A DNA stretch of 64,000 nucleotides from Paenibacillus taichungensis (lineage in GTDB: Bacteria; Bacillota; Bacilli; Paenibacillales; Paenibacillaceae). Shown here one piece after another: positions 1 through 8,139 of this stretch. The notes beneath the pieces were generated by a model. That model saw only the letters and a list, made by a program, of their open reading frames with translations. It was not told the DNA's origin and made no database searches. The stretch is taken from contig NZ_JABMCC010000118.1 of assembly GCF_013359905.1 (NCBI RefSeq), positions 868,001 through 932,000 on the forward strand, read 5' to 3'. The translations under genes were made by a program, and so were the position numbers. Positions within the stretch are counted from its first letter, which is position 1. Each line of letters starts with the position of its first letter.

Positions 1-180
1 AGGCTGCGCGTTGCCCTTGAACTGAATGAGGGAGAATGGCTGTACTCCTTCCTGATGTCGTTTGGATCTGACCTGACCGTAATCAAGCCTCCACACGTTG
101 GAAAGGAACTGCTTAGGCGACATATCAACGCGGTAGAACATTTACAACAGGTCGTTAACAACAGGTTGGAAAATGAATGA
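1..180 (+). CDS. WYL-domain (YafY-type) transcriptional regulator, C-terminal fragment
   Basis: The window opens inside a gene; the frame is open from base 1 and ends at TGA 178-180, giving the last 59 residues. The pattern of a Trp-Leu-Tyr segment, a Phe-Gly-Ser-Asp motif and an amphipathic helix ending in Glu-His-Leu matches the C-terminal (WCX) extension of YafY-type HTH/WYL regulators, as in the complete homologue at 18673-19638. Such proteins are DNA-binding regulators, often ligand-responsive. It is followed after 76 bases by a methyltransferase on the same strand. The N-terminal HTH is outside the window, so the family call rests on the tail only. Confidence 0.6.
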   Translation, partial: RLRVALELNEGEWLYSFLMSFGSDLTVIKPPHVGKELLRRHINAVEHLQQVVNNRLENE

Positions 181-256
181 TATAATGAAGCTCTGATCAT
201 CTGTTGATTCTTTTACTTTTTTTGCTATCTATCCATTTCCTGAAGGAGGTTTGTCC

Positions 257-1072
257 ATGCAAGACATTAGACATAACAATGTGGAACGATTCAAAGGTTT
301 CGGTACGTTATATGACCAGAACCGGCCTGCTGCGCCCACCGAGGTCGTAGATATTCTGACGAATTATTTGGGCAGCAAACCTCGCTTGGTCGCGGATGTT
401 GGCTGTGGTACGGGCTTATCGTCATGGATTTGGCTAAATGAGGCAGAACGTGTTATTGGCGTCGAACCAAGCGATGATATGAGAGCTGTCGCAGAGTCCA
501 AATGGGAAGCAGCAGGCAAACCGGACCATCTGCGTTTTGTCTCTGGCCTATCCCACGAACTGGGACTACCTGATGGCAGTGTGGATATCGTGACCTGCTC
601 ACAGTCGTTCCACTGGATGGAGCCCCAGTCCACACTGCGCGAATTTGCGCGTGTACTGCGTCCAGGAGGCATATTTGCTGCCTACGACTGTGACTGGCCA
701 CCAGTGGTCGATTGGCAGCTGGAACAAGCCTATCTGCATTTGAATACGGAGGCAGATCATCGAGCTGCCAGTCTGGCTCCCCAGGAGAATCAAGCACATA
801 AATGGAATAAAGACGGACATTTGCAGCAGATTCAGCAGTCCGGCTTGTTCCGTTATTCGCGTGAAATTGTGTTTCATCATCGGGAAACATTCGATGCCGA
901 CCGATACGTCAATCTGGCCCTAAGCCAAGGCGGCCTGCAAACGGCAGTGAAACTCGGAGCCACTGATCTACTTGAGGTAGCAGACGAATTTAGACAGCTG
1001 GCTACTCGTATATTTGCCGGAGAATCGAGACAAGTTCTATTCTCATATCGGATGCGCTTGGGCATCGTCTGA
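257..1072 (+). CDS. class I SAM-dependent methyltransferase
   Basis: A 271-residue protein with a Methyltransf_11-type Rossmann core. Motif I (VADVGCGTG) lies at residues 45-53, the acidic end of strand 2 (GVEPS) at 68-72, a motif II region ending in SFHW at about 117-120, and LRPGG at 134-138. The substrate cannot be told from sequence; relatives are annotated as small-molecule or ubiquinone/menaquinone-like methyltransferases. ATG 257 is chosen over an in-frame TTG at 251 because GGAGG (245-249) is then 7 bases away. It lies directly downstream of the WYL regulator, which could control it. A terminator follows at 1120-1160. Confidence 0.85.
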   Translation: MQDIRHNNVERFKGFGTLYDQNRPAAPTEVVDILTNYLGSKPRLVADVGCGTGLSSWIWLNEAERVIGVEPSDDMRAVAESKWEAAGKPDHLRFVSGLSHELGLPDGSVDIVTCSQSFHWMEPQSTLREFARVLRPGGIFAAYDCDWPPVVDWQLEQAYLHLNTEADHRAASLAPQENQAHKWNKDGHLQQIQQSGLFRYSREIVFHHRETFDADRYVNLALSQGGLQTAVKLGATDLLEVADEFRQLATRIFAGESRQVLFSYRMRLGIV

Positions 1073-1119
1073 TCTTAATCTAATCTCATCCAGAATCTCT
1101 AAAACATAATTCACAAAAG

Positions 1120-1160
1120 AAACCTGCCCATCACGAACACAGTGATGTTGCAGGTTTTTT
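1120..1160 (+). terminator. intrinsic terminator after the methyltransferase
   Basis: The outer stem AAACCTGC/GCAGGTTT and inner stem ATCAC/GTGAT are followed by a T run at 1155-1160. It separates the methyltransferase from the convergent gene ending at 1174. Confidence 0.8.
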
Positions 1161-1173
1161 GTTTATATAGCCA

Positions 1174-1968
1174 TCAGGATGAGAACAAATTACTTAGTTG
1201 TTCCTCCTGTACATTCAATGCCAACACTACTTTTGACGGGTCCTGCTTCGAGTAGATCACGTTAATAATATGACCTTGCTGAACCTGAGGTAGGGTAGAT
1301 GGATAAATTTCCTTTGGTATAGTGACCTTAAATGTCTCTCCATTTGACTTCGTTACACTAAGCGTAAGCTGAAGTTTGATTTTGCCATTACCTCCGCTTC
1401 CAAGTGGAGTAACATCCAATATCTTGGCCATCGCTTTCTCGCCCGTTCGTGCAATATCCATCATCTCAGGTGCCACGCCATGCTGCACCATCTTTTCATC
1501 CAGCAATTGCTGCATATCTTCCTGAGACAATCGTCCTTTCAGATCAAGTCCTACCTTGCGTTCATCCTTCACGGAGACCACTAACGGAATGAAGCTGCCC
1601 GGCTGAAACTGAGCCATGGACGTCAACGGTATGATCGTTCTCAACTCGGTATCGTATTTCTCACGTCCTTTACGCGAGACGGTCAGGCCCAGTCGAACTT
1701 CCGGCTGCTCATTAATATACGTACCCGTCTGCTGGATGCTTTTAATGACACCAACCGCTGGTAATCCTGACTTCACTCTCCCAACGCCGAAGATATTAGC
1801 CAAAATGGAGGGAATAAAGATCAGCCCAAATCCGGCAAAAATCGCTGGTGTATACCACCATGCCTGCATAATGATAAAAGGATCATTCCACAGCTGCTGT
1901 GCCAGAAATGGGGAGAATCCCACCCCAAACACAGTCAACACACCGACCAATCTCAGGAAACCTACCAT
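1174..1968 (-). CDS. hypothetical membrane protein with two copies of a small beta-rich domain
   Basis: A 264-residue protein. Two hydrophobic segments (about residues 4-22 and 37-60) are followed by two repeats of roughly 72 residues (72-144 and 181-252). Each repeat starts with a GVI/AKI-like strand, has a G-x(8-10)-L-x-L-T-V-S core, a Pro-containing middle, and ends in a strand like KVVLAL. The linker (145-180) is a helical, SHOCT-like stretch (LDEKMVQHGVAPEMM). The same domain occurs once in the gene just upstream (2055-2471), so the two probably derive from duplication and may act together at the membrane. ATG 1968 is preferred over GTG 1977, which would abut the ribosome binding site. 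I do not recognise a function. Confidence 0.7.
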   Translation of the reverse strand: MVGFLRLVGVLTVFGVGFSPFLAQQLWNDPFIIMQAWWYTPAIFAGFGLIFIPSILANIFGVGRVKSGLPAVGVIKSIQQTGTYINEQPEVRLGLTVSRKGREKYDTELRTIIPLTSMAQFQPGSFIPLVVSVKDERKVGLDLKGRLSQEDMQQLLDEKMVQHGVAPEMMDIARTGEKAMAKILDVTPLGSGGNGKIKLQLTLSVTKSNGETFKVTIPKEIYPSTLPQVQQGHIINVIYSKQDPSKVVLALNVQEEQLSNLFSS

Positions 1969-2054
1969 CTGCCCCACCCTCTCTATATCTCTATTATTCG
2001 TTGTTAGTTGTCTTTATTAAATGATAGAATGCTCGTTTGTAGTTCGAACACCTT

Positions 2055-2471
2055 CTAGACGGACAACAGACCCATGTAAATTAGCTCTGTCGGATTCGCC
2101 GGATTTTGCCCCAATCCCACTCGATCTCCCACGCGTGGAATCTGCATCTTGGACAACAGTGTTTCCAATGTTCGCTGATACTGATTGCCATTCGTCTCTG
2201 TTACATCCAGCACAAGCACAACAATTGGATCAAAATTGATCAGCTTGCCCGTATCGGTAATCGTGATTACCGTGGCTGTTGCAGTTAAGGGAAGGGAACC
2301 ACTTGCCGCCAGTTGTGCCTGTTTTGCCGAATCCAGACTCTGGTTGATGGCTTCCCGATGCTCCTTTGATACAAAACCTTTCATCATCATGCCGGTAAGT
2401 CCTTTATTCATCATTTTATCTGCCTTCGCAATCGCATCTTCCTGCTTGTTCTTTTTACCAAACCATCCCAT
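2055..2471 (-). CDS. hypothetical protein sharing the repeat domain of its downstream neighbour
   Basis: A 138-residue protein with no signal peptide. The N-terminus is charged and Met-rich (residues 1-60, with GLTGMMMKGF-like turns). It is followed by one copy of the beta-rich domain (about 64-134: TATATVITITDTG, a VLVLDVTET strand, GDRVGLGQNP, LIYMGL). ATG 2471 has GAGGTG six bases upstream; the GTG at 2480 overlaps that site and is rejected as start. It lies 86 bases upstream of the two-repeat membrane protein on the same strand, probably in one transcript. Function unknown. Confidence 0.65.
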   Translation of the reverse strand: MGWFGKKNKQEDAIAKADKMMNKGLTGMMMKGFVSKEHREAINQSLDSAKQAQLAASGSLPLTATATVITITDTGKLINFDPIVVLVLDVTETNGNQYQRTLETLLSKMQIPRVGDRVGLGQNPANPTELIYMGLLSV

Positions 2472-2557
2472 AATGAACACCTCGTTTTTTTATTTTTGGT
2501 TATAGTTAAAGTATAAACAGGAGGGCTTGTCCTTGAATACCCTTTTGACTGCATACA

Positions 2558-2605
2558 AAAGAAACGAAAAATCCGGTGATTAAACCACTGAATTCTCGTT
2601 TCTTT
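2558..2605. repeat. 10-bp perfect inverted repeat upstream of the hypothetical pair
   Basis: AAAGAAACGA (2558-2567) is exactly complementary to TCGTTTCTTT (2596-2605). It could be an extra terminator arm for the regulator gene to the right or an operator for the genes to the left. The inner part pairs only weakly. Confidence 0.4.
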
Positions 2606-2627
2606 AACATGCTTTTTGATGGATTCC

Positions 2628-2654
2628 GCAAAAAAAGAGCCGTAAACGACTCTT
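2628..2654 (-). terminator. intrinsic terminator after the XRE/TPR regulator
   Basis: Read on the minus strand, AGAGTCG-TTTA-CGGCTCT (bases 2653-2636) is a 7-bp stem with one G-T pair, followed by seven T. It lies about 95 bases beyond the stop codon of the regulator gene. Confidence 0.7.
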
Positions 2655-2746
2655 CAATGAAAGGTTTGGAGGCATATTTTGTGCCTAATGCACCGGTATT
2701 GAACAAAATCATGCAAAAAAACGGCTGTTCCACGCCGATTTTCGAT

Positions 2747-4027
2747 CTATTTTTTGCGTAACAGGTAGACCAGCTTCCGATAATACATGGCGGCTTCCTT
2801 ATATTTTCGCAGATCCTCGGACACCACGGCCATTCCCTCATATAAAGGTTCAAGACGCATGGCATGCTGCACGGACTCAAAATAAGGCAGACATGCGAGC
2901 GCTCGCTCCATGAACACTTCACGATCTCCATGCGCAAGAGCAAGATGGCTCTGGTAGAAGGTTGCACTCATCTGCTGATCCTGAGTTGTTGCACTATTCA
3001 ACAGTTGATCCACACTCTGCGCAAGTGCCCCCCAGTTTTTTCGTGCCAGTGCCACTTCACACCGATACACACTCACTAATGGCTTCATGGCCTGCTGGGT
3101 TTCTTCGGGTTCTTGCTGCAACAGGGATTCGAATCGTTCGATCTCCGACTGCGCCTGATCCAGCCCCCCCGTCATGGTTAACATGACAATCCGATTATTC
3201 GCAATGGCAGTGACCAGATCGCCCTGATTACCGGCATACACCAGATTCGCCTCTGCCATAGTCAATGCCGAGAGCGCCTCCTGTACCAGTCCCATCGCAA
3301 AGCAATATCCGCTGTACGCCACATATAAACCGGACAACCGATGAAACAGCCGCTGATCATAGACATGTCTCATGGTGAGATCGAATACCTGCTTGGCCTC
3401 TTCGTACTGTTTGACCTGAATGTAGGCTTCCATCTTGATATTTTGCACAGACAGCCAGAATTCACTTCCAGGAAGGGCCAATTCACTTAGCCTGGTTGCA
3501 TGCGTTAACACATCCACAGAAGCAAGCTTGGAACGATAGTACTGCACTTTGTAATATAATAACGCCTTCGCTAGCGGACGCGGCAGATCTACATCGTCAG
3601 GACGGCCGTATTTCTCCAGATAAAAATTCAGATAGGATGTATGTATATATTCATGAGCCGATGCATCATTTAATTGTTGGTAATAGACCGCCTTCATTAA
3701 AGCCGTGGTCAGCTCTACTGTCAGCGCATCATCCCGATCCTCAAGTGCGTGCACGATATCTTCTGCTATTACTGAAGCTGGAACTGACATTTGATCAAAA
3801 ATAGCCTCTGCCCGCGCCAGTGTTTCTTCATCCTGTGCAGAAGCGTTTAACAGATAGGAAGTCGTTACGCCAAGACGTGACGCAATAGCCTCTGCCAGAT
3901 CTTCAGGGAGTGGATAACGATCGGCCAGAATATTAGCAAAGTGAGCCTGCGTAACCAAACCTTCCACGAGGTCTTTGCGGGAGATTTGCTTTCTTTTGCT
4001 CAGAAATTCAATCCGTTCCTTCAGCAT
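2747..4027 (-). CDS. XRE-type helix-turn-helix regulator with TPR-like C-terminus
   Basis: A 426-residue protein. The N-terminal 60 residues form an XRE-like HTH (LSKRKQISRKDLVEGL, then a second helix around residues 40-52, ending in a GVTTSYLL turn). The rest is helical with TPR-like repeats (for example AKALLYYKVQYY, AKQVFDLTM, ALSALTMAEAN, YKEAAMYYRKL). This layout resembles RRNPP/Rgg-type peptide-responsive regulators and similar bacillar TPR regulators. ATG 4027 has AAGGAAG upstream at good spacing; an upstream in-frame start at 4063 has none. No short peptide gene of the Phr/PapR kind is evident next to it, so peptide response is only inferred. It is divergent from fabV across 281 bases. 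Confidence 0.75.
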   Translation of the reverse strand: MLKERIEFLSKRKQISRKDLVEGLVTQAHFANILADRYPLPEDLAEAIASRLGVTTSYLLNASAQDEETLARAEAIFDQMSVPASVIAEDIVHALEDRDDALTVELTTALMKAVYYQQLNDASAHEYIHTSYLNFYLEKYGRPDDVDLPRPLAKALLYYKVQYYRSKLASVDVLTHATRLSELALPGSEFWLSVQNIKMEAYIQVKQYEEAKQVFDLTMRHVYDQRLFHRLSGLYVAYSGYCFAMGLVQEALSALTMAEANLVYAGNQGDLVTAIANNRIVMLTMTGGLDQAQSEIERFESLLQQEPEETQQAMKPLVSVYRCEVALARKNWGALAQSVDQLLNSATTQDQQMSATFYQSHLALAHGDREVFMERALACLPYFESVQHAMRLEPLYEGMAVVSEDLRKYKEAAMYYRKLVYLLRKK

Positions 4028-4065
4028 GGCTAGTCTTCCTTTCGTTTCGATCCTGTGAATCACAA

Positions 4066-4135
4066 AAATCCAGTGATAAAGGCGAACGCTTCGCTTCTCC
4101 AGATCTGTTCTGTCCTCTCCGTTGTTGTGTAAATG
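4066..4135 (+). repeat. partial copy of a dispersed intergenic repeat
   Basis: The segment AAAATCCAGTGATAAAGGC, then CTTCGCTTCTCCAG and a pyrimidine-rich tail, resembles 12030-12150 (AAAATCCGTTGATAAAGGC ... CTTCGCTTCTTCAG) with a block of about 45 bases missing. Both copies are intergenic and in the same orientation. Confidence 0.45.
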
Positions 4136-4201
4136 TTTAGTTCAAACTATATAATATCATCCAGGGTACGAAGCCGGATACCGTCTTTTAACCAAATCCA
4201 T

Positions 4202-4220
4202 CGAAACGGTTTCCGTTTCG
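4202..4220. promoter_or_regulatory. perfect palindrome upstream of fabV, candidate operator
   Basis: CGAAACGG-TTT-CCGTTTCG is an 8-bp perfect inverted repeat with a 3-base spacer, about 90 bases upstream of the fabV start. A weak promoter candidate (TTGTTT at 4228, TACAAG at 4251, 17-base spacer) lies just downstream. It does not resemble the FapR operator. Confidence 0.5.
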
Positions 4221-4308
4221 GAGGCAATTGTTTTACAATAAGGTGGTATGTACAAGAGCATTATCCAATTATGAAGAACAAGAGTTGAATATGAAAGGAT
4301 GCAAATGA

Positions 4309-5499
4309 ATGATTATTAAACCAAGAACACGTGGTTTTATTTGTACAACTTCCCATCCTGTAGGCTGTGCTGCACAAGTCCAGGAGCAAATTGATTATGT
4401 AAAATCCCAACCGCAATTGAACGGACCGCGGAACGTACTCGTTATCGGAGCTTCTACTGGATATGGACTTGCTTCGCGCGTCGTATCCGCATTCGGTGCC
4501 GGAGCCAACACCATCGGCATTTACCGCCCCAGCAGCTCCACTGAAAAACGTACGGCTTCAGCAGGCTGGTACAACTCCGCTGCATTTGAGAAGGCTGCGG
4601 AAGAAGCAGGACTGAAATCATACAGCATCACAGGTGATGCCTTTGCCAACGAAACCAGAGAAAAGACCGTTGAACTGATTCGCAGTGAACTCGGTCAGGT
4701 TGACCTGGTTGTCTACAGCGTAGCTTCAGCACGCCGTACCGATCCGAATACTGGTGAAGTATTCAACTCCGTGCTCAAACCGATTGGACAATCGTATACG
4801 AACAAAACAGTCAATTTCCATACGGGAGAAGTAACGTCCGTTACGATTGATCCGGCATCCGATGAAGAAATTCGCCAGACCGTAGCCGTGATGGGCGGAG
4901 ATGATTGGGAACTGTGGATGGATGCCTTGCAACAAGGTGGCGTACTCGCCGACAATGCAACAACCATTGCCTTTTCTTATATCGGTCCTGAACTAACGCA
5001 TGCCATTTATCGTGATGGCTCCATCGGCCAGGCCAAAAACCATCTGGAAGCGACAGCCCACAAGCTGAATGATCGTCTGAGTGCAAAGGGTGGACGTGCT
5101 TACCTAACCGTAGCCAAAGCGCTCGTAACCCAATCAAGCTCCGCAATTCCAGTGGTGCCGTTGTATATCTCTGCGTTGTACAAAGTCATGAAGGAAAAAG
5201 GCTTGCATGAAGGATGCATCGAGCAATTGCAACGCTTGTTCGCTGATCGCCTCTATGCGGGAGGAGAAGTTCCGACCGATGAAGCAGGGCGTATTCGTAT
5301 TGATGATTGGGAGATGAGAGCGGACGTTCAGGAAGAAGTGGCGAAGCTCTGGGACGAGCTGACCACAGATAATATCTACGATCTGTCCGATTTGGTAGGA
5401 TACCGTCAGGAGTTCTTCCAACTGTTTGGTTTCGAAACCGACGGCGTGGATTATGAAGCAGATGTTGATCCAAATGTTGAAGTACCTCATCTGCGTTAA
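4309..5499 (+). CDS. fabV: trans-2-enoyl-CoA/enoyl-ACP reductase FabV
   Basis: A 396-residue NADH-dependent reductase of the FabV family (usual length about 400). It reduces the trans-2 double bond of enoyl-ACP or enoyl-CoA in the last step of fatty acid elongation. Residues 1-60 carry the family N-terminus (KPRTRGFICTTSHPVGC) and the nucleotide-binding turn IGASTGYG (47-54). The enlarged SDR active-site motif Tyr-x8-Lys is present as Y234 to K243 (YRDGSIGQAK). FabV enzymes are typically triclosan-tolerant, unlike FabI. Spacing from AAAGGA to ATG 4309 is acceptable. It stands alone, followed by a terminator at 5565-5589, and is divergent from the XRE/TPR regulator. Confidence 0.95.
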   Translation: MIIKPRTRGFICTTSHPVGCAAQVQEQIDYVKSQPQLNGPRNVLVIGASTGYGLASRVVSAFGAGANTIGIYRPSSSTEKRTASAGWYNSAAFEKAAEEAGLKSYSITGDAFANETREKTVELIRSELGQVDLVVYSVASARRTDPNTGEVFNSVLKPIGQSYTNKTVNFHTGEVTSVTIDPASDEEIRQTVAVMGGDDWELWMDALQQGGVLADNATTIAFSYIGPELTHAIYRDGSIGQAKNHLEATAHKLNDRLSAKGGRAYLTVAKALVTQSSSAIPVVPLYISALYKVMKEKGLHEGCIEQLQRLFADRLYAGGEVPTDEAGRIRIDDWEMRADVQEEVAKLWDELTTDNIYDLSDLVGYRQEFFQLFGFETDGVDYEADVDPNVEVPHLR

Positions 5500-5564
5500 T
5501 TGAAAAGCAATATTGCTGTGGGACTGGCATAACAAGCTTATTACAGGTCCAAATTCAGCCTTAG

Positions 5565-5589
5565 GGGAGCGAGCTTTCGCTCCCTTTTT
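5565..5589 (+). terminator. intrinsic terminator after fabV
   Basis: GGGAGCGA-GCTT-TCGCTCCC followed by five T. The convergent YcaQ-like gene ends 15 bases further on. Confidence 0.85.
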
Positions 5590-5603
5590 GACGTCAACCG
5601 CTT

Positions 5604-6854
5604 CTATAAAATCGACTTGAGTTGCTTTTTCAACCCCTTCGGCACCGTCTTCTCTACCGTGATGGATCGCGCTCCATGCATCGTTGCAAAGAACTGGAGT
5701 CCCTCCCGAAAATCCGTGATCCATTCCTCCACAGGCGGAGCAGTCTCTTCCATCGATAACAACCGAACCGTTAGCACGCCCGTTTTGCGATCAAGTCGCG
5801 GGTCCATGCGTCCAATCAGCCGATCGCCGTGAAGAATGGGCATGGCGTAATATCCGTAAGTTCGTTTCACCTCTGGTGTGTATATCTCCCACTTATAATG
5901 GAAATCAAATAAATCCACAATCCGTTCCCGTCTCCACAGCAGGTTGTCCAGCGGAGGCAGGAATCGTACCGGACCTGATGGATCATAATGTGGCTCTTCC
6001 CTTTCCATCTCACGCAACAAACCCTCATCTTCTGCACGGATATAATACTGCGTCGCAACATCCTCTACCTCCAGCGGAATCATGCGACCATCTGCGACAC
6101 GCGCAGCCATATCACTCCGACGTTCAGCAGCCGTAGATTTCATCCAACCTAATCGTGGATCTCGGGCATCCACGACCCGATATGCGTAAATGTACTTGTC
6201 CATCAAAGCTTGCCTCTGAGCCAAGATATCGATCTCCGCTGTCATGGATTGGCCCTGCTCCAGCAGTCCGGATTCAGTAATATGAAAATAACGTTCATTC
6301 CCCTGCCTTGCCACGACACGAATGGCAGCCGAATCCAGTAGCAAGTTCAACGCTAACGAGGTGTCCTTCGTTTTAGGCACATCTGCACTGTCCCAATATC
6401 CACTCACCCGTTCGACGGCACGAAAAGCCCTTGACGGGAGCGGTCCCTCTTCTTCCAAACGCTTCAACACATGCTGCACTGTATTCTCCAGCCCTTGCAG
6501 GGAAGGAGCCAGACGCTCCCGTAATCGGGCACGCACAGGTTCGAACATCGCATAATCTTCGATCGGAATGACACATGCAGCATTGGCAAAATATTCGAAC
6601 ACTTTATGATCACTTAGCAAGGTATGTAAGTACTCAGAGGTATAGCCCGGATCACGAGCGCCCAACACCAAATGCTGATTCCCGGTTACGGCAGCGACAG
6701 GATCAATCTGTACGCAGCCAAGGGTGCGAATCAGCTGCATGACCTGTTCAGGACCCGAAGGCAAGGAAGCAGCGGGCCAACGTCCCAATAAAGATTGCGT
6801 TTGCAGCAAAAAACGCCGAACGATTTTTTTATCCATGCGAAGCGCTGTTGTCAT
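5604..6854 (-). CDS. YcaQ/AlkX-family DNA glycosylase (winged-helix protein)
   Basis: A 416-residue protein of the YcaQ (DUF1006, HTH_42) family, tandem winged-helix proteins that unhook DNA interstrand crosslinks and remove bulky alkyl adducts. The catalytic Gln-x-Asp motif is visible as QID in LGCVQIDPVAAV near residue 50. Other family marks are the LLWRRERIVDLFDFHYKWEIYTP region and the ARDPRLGWMKS stretch. ATG 6854 is preferred because GAAGGGAAG lies upstream; the longer start at 6875 has no ribosome binding site. The gene is convergent with fabV and shows no operon partner. Confidence 0.85.
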   Translation of the reverse strand: MTTALRMDKKIVRRFLLQTQSLLGRWPAASLPSGPEQVMQLIRTLGCVQIDPVAAVTGNQHLVLGARDPGYTSEYLHTLLSDHKVFEYFANAACVIPIEDYAMFEPVRARLRERLAPSLQGLENTVQHVLKRLEEEGPLPSRAFRAVERVSGYWDSADVPKTKDTSLALNLLLDSAAIRVVARQGNERYFHITESGLLEQGQSMTAEIDILAQRQALMDKYIYAYRVVDARDPRLGWMKSTAAERRSDMAARVADGRMIPLEVEDVATQYYIRAEDEGLLREMEREEPHYDPSGPVRFLPPLDNLLWRRERIVDLFDFHYKWEIYTPEVKRTYGYYAMPILHGDRLIGRMDPRLDRKTGVLTVRLLSMEETAPPVEEWITDFREGLQFFATMHGARSITVEKTVPKGLKKQLKSIL

Positions 6855-6991
6855 ATGTAGGATTCTTCCCTTCATCGAAGATAGGAGGATGTATAGCTAT
6901 AATTGATCCAATTCAAAAGAGATACATTGATTTTAACAGTCCAAGGGATGTCATACCAATCGAAGGAAGAGCTTTTATTAAAATTTTGAGC

Positions 6992-7216
6992 TTATGCAGC
7001 ACTCTGCACACCATAGACAAAATAAAAAGAAGCACCACCATCCTGGGTCCGCTTCTTGTGTTTGACCTTTTGCAATTTTTCCTGTTTCGTGGGCATGAGT
7101 CGAACATGCTGTGATAACGCTCCATAATCTCCATTTACTCTCCGACTTTGCTCCGGACACCATTGTCCTGACCGCTCTGCTTTGCGCAATGCTTTTTGTG
7201 TTTGTGTACGTGCCAT
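6992..7216 (-). CDS. small basic hypothetical protein
   Basis: A 74-residue Lys/Arg-rich protein with no signal or membrane segment. The middle (NGDYGALSQHVRLMPTKQEKLQKVKHKK) resembles small conserved bacillar proteins of the YqkK kind, which have no known function; this assignment is from memory of the pattern and tentative. GGGAG lies 14 bases upstream of ATG 7216, a long spacing; GTG 7231 is the alternative but abuts the same site. A terminator hairpin (7018-7057) falls inside the last codons, so the true 3' end of the message overlaps the reading frame. Confidence 0.55.
   Translation of the reverse strand: MARTQTQKALRKAERSGQWCPEQSRRVNGDYGALSQHVRLMPTKQEKLQKVKHKKRTQDGGASFYFVYGVQSAA
7018..7057 (-). 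terminator. terminator overlapping the 3' end of the small basic protein gene
   Basis: On the minus strand AAGAAGC (7057-7051) pairs with GCTTCTT (7033-7027), with GACC/GGT pairing inside, and is followed by TTTATTTT. The hairpin lies about 25 bases before the stop codon. Confidence 0.55.
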
Positions 7217-7286
7217 GATAATTGAACACACTCCCTTGGTTGGTATGCACTCAATATATCATGTGCAGGCAGACAAGTGAAGGTGA

Positions 7287-7883
7287 TTAACGTGGAAGTC
7301 TTTTCCGCCGTGATTGCCATGTTTCCACAGGTTCCTGATCGTCTTCCTCAATCAACTCCAGTGCTTCTTCCATTCTTCTGGATTTAAACAGCATGATCAG
7401 GTCCATCAGATCTTCACGGTCCAGCAACTTCACCCCGTTGACCGCTGCCAGCGTCCGGCATGCTTCCGTATATCTGGCTGAAGTGAGCACGATGGATCGA
7501 TCTGCTTCATAATAACGCATGGACGTGTAAATCTCCTGTACTGCGCTGAGTCCAACCGGATGATTCGCTCCGTAACGTTTGGCCTGAATGACATTTCGTC
7601 TTCCTGCTCTATCCACAAACACAAGGTCCGCACCAAAATCACGGCTGCTTGTAGTCTTATGTACTTCGGCATAACCGAGCTGCTGGAATAAATGATACAG
7701 GTACAGTTCAAATTCCGATCCATCCTGCATTTTATCGATATCCTTAATCGTAATCTTACGTGGGTTGGCCTCACTTCGTATGCGCTGCCCTCGCCGAATT
7801 ACACGGCGAATGATCCAGGCAATGAGTAGTAAAAGGACAATAACGCCTATACCCACAGTGGTCATATTTTCATTCCAATTCAT
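7287..7883 (-). CDS. membrane-anchored Mrr-like restriction endonuclease-fold protein
   Basis: A 198-residue protein with an N-terminal transmembrane helix (about residues 7-26, VGIGVIVLLLLIAWII) followed by basic residues. An Mrr_cat (PD-(D/E)xK fold) domain then spans about 50-160. The catalytic Asp is in SRDFGADLVF and the Gln-x-Lys motif in NVIQAKRYG. The helical acidic C-terminus (ALELIEEDDQ) is not conserved in Mrr. Soluble Mrr enzymes cut modified DNA; membrane-anchored short forms are common in Firmicutes with unknown role. ATG 7883 has AAGGAGAA upstream. The small basic protein follows 70 bases downstream on the same strand. Confidence 0.8.
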   Translation of the reverse strand: MNWNENMTTVGIGVIVLLLLIAWIIRRVIRRGQRIRSEANPRKITIKDIDKMQDGSEFELYLYHLFQQLGYAEVHKTTSSRDFGADLVFVDRAGRRNVIQAKRYGANHPVGLSAVQEIYTSMRYYEADRSIVLTSARYTEACRTLAAVNGVKLLDREDLMDLIMLFKSRRMEEALELIEEDDQEPVETWQSRRKRLPR

Positions 7884-8139
7884 GTCTGTTCTCCTTGTCA
7901 TTCCTCTAATCTGGCAGGCTTGTACCCCTCTTAGCCCTCATCACCCGACTAAATATAGCAGACTTCTCTCTTAACAGAAAGAAGATGAATTCCCTGTAAC
8001 CCTCTAACTTCTCCAAACAACTATAATTTTATACCTCAATCATAAAAGGTTACAGACACTCAGGTTGAATTTCACATGTATGAAATGGTAGAATTCAACA
8101 ATCGGTTCTATTTTGAATCGAAGAAAGGTGGTTTATAAC

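Noticed and set aside
2506..2967. 153-codon minus-strand frame upstream of the hypothetical pair
   Set aside because: It overlaps the regulator gene in another frame and runs through its terminator; no ribosome binding site.
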